The position numbers and the translations under genes are program-made. Below the pieces are notes generated by a model. That model did not search any database. It was not told where the DNA came from and saw nothing but the letters and a program-made list of their open reading frames with translations. 13,052 nucleotides of DNA. Source: an uncultured Lachnospiraceae bacterium (GTDB taxonomy: Bacteria > Bacillota_A > Clostridia > Lachnospirales > Lachnospiraceae). The stretch is from assembly GCA_947175285.1 (NCBI GenBank), contig CAMWMM010000080.1:1-13052 (forward strand). Direction: 5' to 3'. Positions within the stretch are counted from its first letter, which is position 1. Each line of letters begins with the position of its first letter. Positions 7,533-13,052 of the stretch are shown here, piece after piece.

Positions 7533-7556
7533 TTGAAACCTCAATTTGAGACTTCA
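7524..7556 (-). other. Bulged 13-bp hairpin over the yolD stop codon
   Basis: On the minus strand TGAAGTC pairs with GACTTCA (7 bp), then after a 3-nt bulge AATTGA pairs with TCAATT (6 bp), closing a GGTT tetraloop. The stem includes the TGA stop of the YolD-like gene (7541-7543) and the -35 of the toxin-antitoxin promoter (7527-7532). It is AT-rich and lacks a clean U-tract, so it is not a textbook intrinsic terminator. It may still weaken read-through or stabilise the polymerase/YolD mRNA 3' end. Confidence 0.55.
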
Positions 7557-7888
7557 ATATCCGCTTCAACATCTAAAATATCATCAAAGTCTATCTTAGT
7601 ATTCACAATCTGCAATATCCGGCTGGTTTCGTCAATCCGCGAAACCATACCGGATATTTTGATATATTCATTCTGCGAAAAATACACGACACTTGCCATT
7701 TTTCCGCGTTTCAGCGCGTGCATTTTTAAATCCAGTTCCTCCGCCATTTCCGGGGACAGTTCAATTTTGGAAACAAGGATTTTTTCTTTTGCCACCAAAG
7801 CTTCCGGCAGACCTTTTAGGGCGGCAAAGGGCATAAACTGTTTTGCTCTGTCGGCTATAGGCATTTTATTTTTAGGTCGTTTCGCCAC
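7541..7888 (-). CDS. YolD-like protein, partner of Y-family polymerase
   Basis: Protein of 115 aa of the YolD-like family, small proteins that often sit beside UvrX/DinB-type polymerases and are thought to support SOS mutagenesis. Recognisable blocks are DRAKQFMPFAALKGLPEAL (13-31), ELSPEMAEELD (43-53), VVYFSQNEYIKISGMVSRID (67-86) and the end RILQIVNTKIDFDDI. The start is GTG 7888: a GGAGG site lies 8 nt upstream, and the basic leader MAKRPKNKMP precedes the conserved core. It overlaps the polymerase gene by 17 nt, so the two are one transcription unit, probably under the SOS box at 9205-9218. The stop lies in a hairpin. The molecular role of the family is poorly known; the assignment rests on conserved wording and context. 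Confidence 0.88.
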   Translation of the reverse strand: MAKRPKNKMPIADRAKQFMPFAALKGLPEALVAKEKILVSKIELSPEMAEELDLKMHALKRGKMASVVYFSQNEYIKISGMVSRIDETSRILQIVNTKIDFDDILDVEADIEVSN

Positions 7889-9143
7889 TTCGGTGTCCTC
7901 CTATCTGCAGATTACGCTCTCTAGTAGTTGCGTGTTCCTCAAGATTCATTCCTTTCAGAATTGCGTTTTTCCCGAATTTATGCTTAATACTAATGACGGC
8001 TTCCTGTACTTTGCGGTTTTTTTCAAGTTCCGCTGCGTCCGTAAAAAAGTTGTACTGGTGACATTCTTCCGGTATGACATTGTTGCAGCTTATATTGATA
8101 CGTTTGATTGGCATCTGCGGATTGACAATACGCTCATAAAGAGACGTAACGGCGGGTATCAATAAAAGGTCGGAATTGGTTTCATCACTTAAAGATGCCG
8201 TGCCATGTGCCGAGGGAGCATTCAGTCGGTTCGCATAGCCGACATGTAAGGTAACGGAGCGGGTAACTAATTTTTTCTCTACCAGATCAAGGCATAATAA
8301 ATCCATCATTTCTTTGACAATCAGCTTTCCGTCCTCAAAAGGATAGTCGCAGCCAAGAACCTGTCCGGAAGAAAGGCAGTTTGTGTCGGGCTTATAAGCT
8401 TTGATATCGGCTATTGTAACAGGTTCCCGCCCCCAGGCATGGTCAATGAGCAGCTCCGCGTCAATACCAAACAGGTGATATAAAAAATCTTCGTCCGCCC
8501 GGGCAATATCTTCCATTGTAAGGATGCCGTAACCTGTAAGCTTTTTGGCAGTTCCGGCGCCGACACGCCAGAAGTCGGTCAGCGGCTTATGATGCCAAAG
8601 TGTCTGTCGATAGGACTCTTCGGTTAGTTCTCCGATAAAGTCCGGTGAATGTTTTGCTGAGATATCCAGAGCGATTTTGGCAAGATACGGATTTGTGCCA
8701 ATACCGCAGGTGGCATGAATATTGAGTCTGCTGTGAATTTCTCCGACAATCTTTATCCCAAGTTCTCTGGCGGTAAGCCCATACATGCTAAGATAATCCG
8801 TTACGTCCATAAAAGCCTCATCGATGGAATATACATGGATATCATCTTTGGAAATATATTTCAGATAAATGCTGTAAATTTCGGCGGCATAGTCAATATA
8901 GAGCTGCATCCGCGGAGTTGCAGCAATATATTTTACATGGGGAGGTATCTCAAAAATTCTGCATCTGTTATGGATACCCAGCGCTTTCATGGCAGGCGTA
9001 ATGGCAAGACAGATGGTTTTCTCTGTCCGCGACATATCCGCAACAACCAGATTCGTGGTCATAGCGTCTAAATCACGTTCCGCACATTCCACAGAAGCGT
9101 AGAAAGATTTTAAGTCAATGCAGAGATAAATGCGTTCTTTCAT
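7872..9143 (-). CDS. Y-family translesion DNA polymerase (DinB/UmuC/UvrX-like)
   Basis: Error-prone polymerase of 423 aa acting across damaged template. Catalytic carboxylates are visible: Asp10 in CIDLKSFYASVE (8-19), where Tyr15 is the likely sugar steric gate, and Asp108-Glu109 in YSIDEAF (105-111). GIGTNPYLAKIALDISAK (147-164) is the usual palm segment. The thumb holds FWRVGAGTAKKLTGYGI (191-207). The little-finger domain spans about 245-360. QYNFF (363-367) resembles a sliding-clamp-binding QLxLF motif. The tail FGKNAILKGMNLEEHATTRE (390-409), followed by RNLQIGGHRSG, is typical of the UvrX-type Gram-positive subgroup. AAGGGGG precedes ATG 9143. The downstream YolD-like gene overlaps by 17 nt and a LexA-type box sits upstream, so damage-inducible expression is expected. 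It appears intact. Confidence 0.95.
   Translation of the reverse strand: MKERIYLCIDLKSFYASVECAERDLDAMTTNLVVADMSRTEKTICLAITPAMKALGIHNRCRIFEIPPHVKYIAATPRMQLYIDYAAEIYSIYLKYISKDDIHVYSIDEAFMDVTDYLSMYGLTARELGIKIVGEIHSRLNIHATCGIGTNPYLAKIALDISAKHSPDFIGELTEESYRQTLWHHKPLTDFWRVGAGTAKKLTGYGILTMEDIARADEDFLYHLFGIDAELLIDHAWGREPVTIADIKAYKPDTNCLSSGQVLGCDYPFEDGKLIVKEMMDLLCLDLVEKKLVTRSVTLHVGYANRLNAPSAHGTASLSDETNSDLLLIPAVTSLYERIVNPQMPIKRINISCNNVIPEECHQYNFFTDAAELEKNRKVQEAVISIKHKFGKNAILKGMNLEEHATTRERNLQIGGHRSGETT
7897..7902 (-). promoter_or_regulatory. Ribosome binding site supporting the GTG start of the YolD-like gene
   Basis: AGGAGG on the minus strand lies 8 nt before GTG 7888, inside the 3' end of the polymerase gene. 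It supports the GTG over the in-frame Met at residue 9. Confidence 0.8.
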
Positions 9144-9167
9144 GGGATTGTACCCCCTTTCAAAATC

Positions 9168-9196
9168 ATTTTACCACACTCTTATCAAAATGTCTC
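9168..9196 (-). promoter_or_regulatory. Probable polymerase/yolD promoter (GAGACA, 17 bp, TAAAAT)
   Basis: On the minus strand GAGACA (9196-9191; 4 of 6 matches to TTGACA) and TAAAAT (9173-9168; 5 of 6) are separated by 17 bp. Transcription would start about 18 nt before ATG 9143 with AAGGGGG in the leader. The LexA-type box lies 8 bp upstream of the -35. Confidence 0.5.
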
Positions 9197-9204
9197 ACAT
9201 TTTA

Positions 9205-9218
9205 CGAACAAATGTTCT
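9205..9218. promoter_or_regulatory. LexA-type SOS box
   Basis: CGAACAAATGTTCT matches the Bacillus/Clostridium LexA consensus CGAACRNRYGTTYG at all positions but the last. It lies about 62 bp upstream of the Y-family polymerase start. The placement and the target gene agree with SOS control. It might also touch the divergent lipoprotein promoter, but that -10 is 67 bp away. Confidence 0.85.
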
Positions 9219-9234
9219 AGTAAATTTAGGAAAA

Positions 9235-9278
9235 ATGATGCAACTATGATGCAACTTTGATGCGAAAATGATGCTTTT
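9235..9278 (+). repeat. Four head-to-tail 11-bp repeats, core GATGC (candidate activator site)
   Basis: Units ATGATGCAACT (9235-9245), ATGATGCAACT (9246-9256), TTGATGCGAAA (9257-9267) and ATGATGCTTTT (9268-9278) follow without gaps. GATGC begins at 9237, 9248, 9259 and 9270, exactly 11 bp apart, and recurs at 9292, which is 22 bp on. Direct repeats on an 11-bp period are how OmpR/PhoB-type response regulators bind. The array lies just upstream of, and over the -35 position of, the lipoprotein promoter. Confidence 0.75.
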
Positions 9279-9284
9279 GTTTTG

Positions 9285-9290
9285 TACAAT
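9285..9290 (+). promoter_or_regulatory. Putative -10 (TACAAT) of the lipoprotein gene, no matching -35
   Basis: TACAAT lies 30 bp before ATG 9320. The only -35-like hexamer, TTGATG (9257-9262), is 22 bp away, too far for unaided sigma-A use, and is part of the 11-bp repeat array. Start of transcription near 9297 would leave a roughly 23-nt leader with GGGAGG. It suggests an activator-dependent promoter. Confidence 0.45.
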
Positions 9291-9308
9291 AGATGCAGGC
9301 AGAAACTT

Positions 9309-9314
9309 GGGAGG
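9309..9314 (+). promoter_or_regulatory. Ribosome binding site fixing the first lipoprotein start
   Basis: GGGAGG is 5 nt before ATG 9320 and 8 nt before GTG 9323. It supports a start there and not at ATG 9293, which would lie upstream of the predicted transcription start and break the signal peptide. The homologous GGGAGG before the paralogue (11975-11980) is 8 nt from its GTG. Confidence 0.85.
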
Positions 9315-9319
9315 AAAAT

Positions 9320-11950
9320 ATGGTGAAGAAACATAGTAAAGAAATTATTTTAACAACATATATTCTGGCTTGCACCGTGTGCATTTTCGGATGCGGGAAA
9401 ACAGAAATTTCTGATATAGAAGAAATCCCTGATGTTGTCATGGAACAGGAAGACGAACAGGAAGACGAACAGGAGAAGGACAACGACAACAAGACTTATT
9501 TTTATGAAAAGGCAGACGAACAGGGTGTTACGCAGAAAGAAGCGGAAACATATTGGGAGAACCTTCTTGCAGACGATATTTTTCAAGATGACGCGATGGA
9601 ATTGACCGAACTAGTCATAGAAGATATGGATAAAAACGGACAGAACGATTTGCTTGTCATGGTTTTAGACCGTGAAGAAAAGCCCTTTTACGGTTCCGGC
9701 TGTGTGTGGCTTTATATGAACGAGGACGAGCCGTACTGTTTTGCAGACGAGGACGCTTCCTACTATGGGTGGTTTGATTCTTTTGCGGAGGATATTGATA
9801 ATGACGGAAACGTAGAAATCGTGCTAAGCACACAGGGGAGCGGCGGCGGTGCGGTAGGGGATTCCTATAAGGCGGTTTTGAAGTATCAAAATCACGGTTT
9901 CGAGAGAATGGAGCTGCCGTCGGATTTGCTGGAGGAGTATGACAGGGGAATTGATATTATGGTATATCAGGAGCCGGAGGAGAATTACTACAGCGCTTAC
10001 TGTGATTATTTGAAAGAGAATATTTATTTTCATGCGGAGAATACGTTTGAACCGGAGGCGGAAGCCGTATGGGTAGGAGGAAATGCGAGAGGCTTTTATA
10101 ACCTGCGTCCGGTGAAATACGAGGGAAAAAACGCGCTGCAGGCGTCAGAATACCTGTATGGTGAAGGCGGTATTGTGCATAATGTGGCAACGGCGCAGTT
10201 TATTATTTTATGGGATAAAAACGGCGATGCCTATATAGATAAATGGTGGATTGAGGAAGACAAAAACTGTTATGCAAATACACAGGGAAACCGCATCACT
10301 TATGCAGATGGGTATTACTATTATGCCAGCCAGTTAGACAACTACTTTTTGTATCGCGTAAAAGAAGACGGAAGTGATGCAAAGTGTCTGGCAAAAGTGC
10401 ATTCCGGCACTATTTTAGCGGACGGTGACGTTCTCTATTTTGTGAATCTCAGCGATAACAAATCCATTTACAGAATCGGCACGGACGGCTCCGATTTGCG
10501 GAAAGTGTGTGATAATTCGGATAACAATATCCAGATGAGTGCGGAGTATATTTATTTCCTCGATTCTGATAATTTCCTTTACCGTATCCGGAAAGACGGT
10601 TCCGGCAAGGAACTGCTGCTAAAAGATGTGTACGATTTCATGATTGCTGCCGCAAACGACACGCAAGTAATGTACGACGGATATATTTACTGTGACAGGT
10701 ATCAACAGACTGAAGAAAACAATGGGAAATGGCAAACTGCCGTTACACGCTATGATTTGGATGGGGAAAATGAGGAAGAGATATGCCGCTTTGATTTTGA
10801 TGCGGACACTCTGACGGTGTACGGAGACAAAATTTATTGTCATACCGTTTACGGAGAGGATAGGGGAAAGATAGGCGTATACAACATATGGAAAAAGGAG
10901 ATGCAATATCTTCCCAATGAAGAGATAACAGACTACTGTATTTATAAGGGAACTTTATATGGTCTAAGAGAGGATAAAGTGGAGAATAGCCGTTTGACGA
11001 AAGTGTACAAAATGGAATACGGCGAAGAAACACAGTGGGAGGAGATATATTGTAATGATGTGGACTGTACAACTTCAAGCGGCTATTATTATAAAGGAAA
11101 CCTGACGGATATTTATGCCACGGAGCAGGGGGTTTTTATCAGACAGTTTGTTTCGTCTGAGGAGGGTGTTAAATGGTTTTCGCTCAGCGAGGAAGGTAAT
11201 GCCGAAAAACTGGAGGATGAAAATGAGATTCCTGTCACAAAACCGGCTTCCCTGATGGAGTATCCGGGGGAGTATATCAGCGTTAAACTGACATTCCAAT
11301 CGACGGATGGCTATAAAGAGTATCTGGGAGAAGACCTTACTTATGAGGAATATTACAGGATAGATGAAGAGGGGGAAGGACACAATCCTTATAGCATCCG
11401 CTTGCCGCAGTTTAATGAGAAAATTGAGGGTTATCGGGAAATCAATGCCTATTTTCAGAATGTCTATGAAGAGGCATTAGCGGATATGCAGGAATTTTTT
11501 GCCATGTTGGATGAGGAAACGGAAAAGCACAGATATGATATAGAACGACAATATAGGGGCACTTTTTATGGATATGTATATATTGGAGAAAAATATATTA
11601 CTGTAGAGAAATATCGGTACGGATATTCGGGCGGAAATCGAAGCGATCGTGGAGGATCGCCGGTGACGTTTGAGCGGAAAACGGGCAGAGTTGTCACTCT
11701 GGAAGAATTTTTCGGAGACGAACCGGGGGAAGCTATCGCCAGAGCAACGGCGTCTATTTATAAATATATGGAAAACGGGGATGGATATGGCGCGAAGTTC
11801 TTTTTGAAAGATTATGATACTCTGACGGCGAAGTTTGACCCGGAAGAATTTTTCCTTTTTCCGGAAGGAATTGGAATATATTATGGGAGATATGCCATCG
11901 ACTGCGGGGCGGCAGGGGATTATGTGTTTATTGTGCCGTATCCGGATTGA
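9320..11950 (+). CDS. Multidomain lipoprotein: DUF5050-like repeats plus RsiV-like C-terminus
   Basis: Exported lipoprotein of 876 aa. Residues 1-25 are a signal peptide with lipobox IFGC (Cys25). An acidic repeat linker (about 42-57) follows. The N-terminal domain holds DMDKNGQND (102-110), DIDNDGNVE (158-166) and a looser LWDKNGDAYID (297-307), calcium-loop sequences like those of FG-GAP/VCBS or dockerin proteins. Residues about 319-630 are repeated aromatic beta units (YYYASQLDNYFLYRVKEDGS, FLYRIRKDGSG), DUF5050-like and probably a beta-propeller. Residues about 648-876 look like DUF4163/DUF3298 of RsiV: FERKTGRVVTLEEFF (784-798) and FPEGIGIYYGRYAI (847-860), ending in FIVPY. Function is unknown; an extracellular sensor or binding role is inferred. 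The start may be GTG 9323, aligned with the paralogue's GTG. No transmembrane anchor or sigma factor adjoins it, so it is probably not itself an anti-sigma factor. Confidence 0.85.
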   Translation: MVKKHSKEIILTTYILACTVCIFGCGKTEISDIEEIPDVVMEQEDEQEDEQEKDNDNKTYFYEKADEQGVTQKEAETYWENLLADDIFQDDAMELTELVIEDMDKNGQNDLLVMVLDREEKPFYGSGCVWLYMNEDEPYCFADEDASYYGWFDSFAEDIDNDGNVEIVLSTQGSGGGAVGDSYKAVLKYQNHGFERMELPSDLLEEYDRGIDIMVYQEPEENYYSAYCDYLKENIYFHAENTFEPEAEAVWVGGNARGFYNLRPVKYEGKNALQASEYLYGEGGIVHNVATAQFIILWDKNGDAYIDKWWIEEDKNCYANTQGNRITYADGYYYYASQLDNYFLYRVKEDGSDAKCLAKVHSGTILADGDVLYFVNLSDNKSIYRIGTDGSDLRKVCDNSDNNIQMSAEYIYFLDSDNFLYRIRKDGSGKELLLKDVYDFMIAAANDTQVMYDGYIYCDRYQQTEENNGKWQTAVTRYDLDGENEEEICRFDFDADTLTVYGDKIYCHTVYGEDRGKIGVYNIWKKEMQYLPNEEITDYCIYKGTLYGLREDKVENSRLTKVYKMEYGEETQWEEIYCNDVDCTTSSGYYYKGNLTDIYATEQGVFIRQFVSSEEGVKWFSLSEEGNAEKLEDENEIPVTKPASLMEYPGEYISVKLTFQSTDGYKEYLGEDLTYEEYYRIDEEGEGHNPYSIRLPQFNEKIEGYREINAYFQNVYEEALADMQEFFAMLDEETEKHRYDIERQYRGTFYGYVYIGEKYITVEKYRYGYSGGNRSDRGGSPVTFERKTGRVVTLEEFFGDEPGEAIARATASIYKYMENGDGYGAKFFLKDYDTLTAKFDPEEFFLFPEGIGIYYGRYAIDCGAAGDYVFIVPYPD
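9443..9478 (+). repeat. 12-bp tandem repeat encoding acidic EQED linker
   Basis: GAACAGGAAGAC occurs twice exactly (9443-9454, 9455-9466) followed by the diverged GAACAGGAGAAG (9467-9478). It is in frame and codes for the Glu/Gln/Asp linker just after the lipidated Cys. Copy changes would lengthen or shorten the linker by 4 residues without frameshift. Confidence 0.85.
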
Positions 11951-11974
11951 CAGGAAACTAACAGATATGCATCT

Positions 11975-11980
11975 GGGAGG
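11975..11980 (+). promoter_or_regulatory. Ribosome binding site supporting the GTG start at 11989
   Basis: GGGAGG lies 8 nt before GTG 11989. The 18-bp stretch up to and including the GTG aligns without gaps with the same region of the upstream paralogue. Confidence 0.8.
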
Positions 11981-11988
11981 AAAGCGTT

Positions 11989-13052
11989 GTGAAGAAACAT
12001 AACAGGGGAATTATTTTAACAGCATTTATATTATTCTGTTCGATAAGCGTTTTTGGATGCAGGAAAGAACAGATAGACGGAGCACAGGACGTTGTGCAGG
12101 AACAAGATGTTGAGCAGGAACAAGATGTTGAGCAGGAACAGAGTGACGCACAGGAAGAATACCTAGCCGGTTATGCAAATCCGCAGGGAAACCGCATCAC
12201 TTATTCAGATGGCTATTACTATTATGCCAGCCAGTTAGACAATTATTTTTTGTATCGTGTAAAGGAAGACGGAAGCGGCGCCAAGTGTCTGGCGAAAGTG
12301 CATTCCGGCACTATTTTAGCAGACGGTGATGTGCTTTATTTTGTGAATTTCAGCGATAACAAAGCCATTTACAGAATCGGCACGGACGGCTCCGATATGC
12401 GGAAAATATGCGATAATTCGTCCAACAATATAAAGATGAGTGCGGAATATATTTATTGCTATGATACTTATGAGCGGGAAGCGGATATCCGAGGGCTGTT
12501 TTCGGAAGAGGAAGCGGAAGAAATAGAGGCTGAAGATGAGTATTTACGGGACCCTGTATTCTATCGCATTCGGAAAGATGGTTCCGGCAAAGAAATACTG
12601 TACAAAACCGATTTGGATTGTACGCTTGCTGCCGCGAACGGCGAAAAAGCAATGTATGACGGATATTTTTATTGGCGGGAAACGCAGCGGAATGAGGAAA
12701 CTGAGCAAGAGGAAACACTCATTCGGCGTTATGATTTAAACGTAGAACATAAGGAAGAAATATGCCGGTTTGAATTTTATGGAAACAATCTGATAGTGTG
12801 CGGAGACAGGATTTATTGTTTTAGCACTAGGGGGGAGAATAAGGGAAAGATAGGGGAATATATAATAGGGGAAAATGAGGTAAAATATCTTCCTGAAAAA
12901 GAGTTGACAGACTGCTGTGTTTATAATGGCGCCTTGTATGGAATCGCAGAGGATGTGGATGAGGACAGCCGCTTGACAAGAGTATATAAATTGGGGGAAG
13001 GTGAAACAGAGTGGGAGGAAATATATCGTAATGATGCGGAGTGCGCTTTCTA
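11989..13052 (+). CDS. Second paralogous lipoprotein, N-terminal domain missing (3' partial)
   Basis: Lipoprotein gene starting at GTG 11989 and open to the window end (354 full codons), 38 bp after the first lipoprotein. Residues 1-24 are a signal peptide with lipobox VFGC (Cys24), similar to its neighbour's. An acidic linker with an 18-bp tandem repeat follows. Then, where the first gene has about 260 residues of calcium-loop domain, this one joins directly to the DUF5050-like segment at YANPQGNRITYSDGYYYYAS (62-81). It carries an extra acidic stretch of about 25 residues (EEEAEEIEAEDE) before FYRIRKDGSGKE. No terminator lies between the two genes, so co-transcription is likely. Whether the RsiV-like C-terminus is retained cannot be seen. 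The last two bases (ta) are an incomplete codon; by alignment with the paralogue, Tyr is expected and not a stop. Confidence 0.85.
   Translation, partial: MKKHNRGIILTAFILFCSISVFGCRKEQIDGAQDVVQEQDVEQEQDVEQEQSDAQEEYLAGYANPQGNRITYSDGYYYYASQLDNYFLYRVKEDGSGAKCLAKVHSGTILADGDVLYFVNFSDNKAIYRIGTDGSDMRKICDNSSNNIKMSAEYIYCYDTYEREADIRGLFSEEEAEEIEAEDEYLRDPVFYRIRKDGSGKEILYKTDLDCTLAAANGEKAMYDGYFYWRETQRNEETEQEETLIRRYDLNVEHKEEICRFEFYGNNLIVCGDRIYCFSTRGENKGKIGEYIIGENEVKYLPEKELTDCCVYNGALYGIAEDVDEDSRLTRVYKLGEGETEWEEIYRNDAECAF
12097..12140 (+). repeat. 18-bp tandem repeat encoding EQD-VEQ linker
   Basis: CAGGAACAAGATGTTGAG is present twice exactly (12097-12114, 12115-12132) with a partial third copy to 12140. It is in frame and encodes QEQDVE units directly after the lipobox region, in the position of the 12-bp repeat of the upstream paralogue but with a different unit. 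Confidence 0.88.

Noticed and set aside
7524..7556. Hairpin as a classical intrinsic terminator
   Set aside because: The stem is AT-rich and bulged and no run of U follows on the minus strand, so it is listed only as a structured element.
7477..7572. Longer antitoxin start at 7572
   Set aside because: It would put the promoter, the palindrome and the ribosome site inside the coding region; the family domain and GAGGAGGT both point to ATG 7476.
7533..8165. Plus-strand open frame (210 codons) opposite the YolD-like and polymerase genes
   Set aside because: Antisense to two clear protein families, with no ribosome site and no recognisable domain.
6884..9143. Prophage or integron remnant around the toxin-antitoxin and polymerase genes
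   Set aside because: No integrase, attachment-site repeats, phage genes or abrupt compositional edge could be seen; both cassettes are common in chromosomes.
9147..9152. TACAAT on the minus strand as polymerase -10
   Set aside because: It is only 3 nt from the start codon and lies downstream of the ribosome site, leaving no room for a leader.
9293..9319. Lipoprotein start at ATG 9293
   Set aside because: No ribosome site precedes it; it lies at or before the predicted transcription start, adds a polar acidic leader before the signal peptide, and the paralogue alignment begins near 9320-9323.
12536..12739. Plus-strand open frame of 67 codons
   Set aside because: It is out of frame inside the second lipoprotein, whose frame is confirmed by alignment to its paralogue.

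Overview
The window reads as a dense, moderate-GC Gram-positive genome, most likely a Clostridia member of the Lachnospiraceae type. This is inferred from the strong GGAGG ribosome sites, frequent 4-17 nt gene overlaps, several lipobox lipoproteins, a Bacillus/Clostridium-type LexA box (CGAACAAATGTTCT) and a UvrX/YolD-like translesion pair. No rRNA, tRNA, CRISPR array, transposase or phage structural gene is visible. Coding density is very high; the longest gap is about 176 bp (9144-9319).

Region 1 (1-6891, + strand) holds seven tightly packed genes: a chemoreceptor cut off by the window start; a flavinylatable FMN-binding lipoprotein coupled to it by an ATGA overlap; two adjacent divergent nucleotidyltransferases of the YcgL/RlaP type; a YunG-like protein with a possible Cys-His-Asp triad; a fusion of an AlkZ-related domain with a C-terminal EVE (modified-base reader) domain; and a MATE exporter coupled by another ATGA overlap. 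The nucleotidyltransferase-nucleotidyltransferase-YunG-AlkZ/EVE block is the strongest candidate here for an uncharacterised nucleic-acid repair or modification module.

Region 2 (6884-9143, - strand) holds two cassettes. A Y-family DNA polymerase and a YolD-like partner lie downstream of a LexA-type SOS box at 9205-9218. Below them is a Phd/YefM-ParE/RelE toxin-antitoxin pair with a near-consensus promoter (TTGACT, 17 bp, TATAAT) overlaid by a perfect 7+7 inverted repeat. A hairpin covers both the yolD stop codon and the -35 element of the toxin-antitoxin promoter. The toxin gene converges on the MATE gene and overlaps its 3' end by 8 bp.

Region 3 (9235-13052, + strand) starts with four consecutive 11-bp repeats (core GATGC) placed where an activator would act on a promoter with no properly spaced -35. 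They precede two tandem paralogous lipoproteins. The first is a full-length protein of 876 residues: calcium-loop-like repeats, a DUF5050-like repeat domain, and an RsiV-like DUF4163/DUF3298 end. The second starts at GTG 11989, lacks the N-terminal domain and runs off the window. A 286-bp segment shared by the two genes is about 90% identical without gaps, while flanking parts are much more diverged, which suggests recent gene conversion or mosaic duplication.
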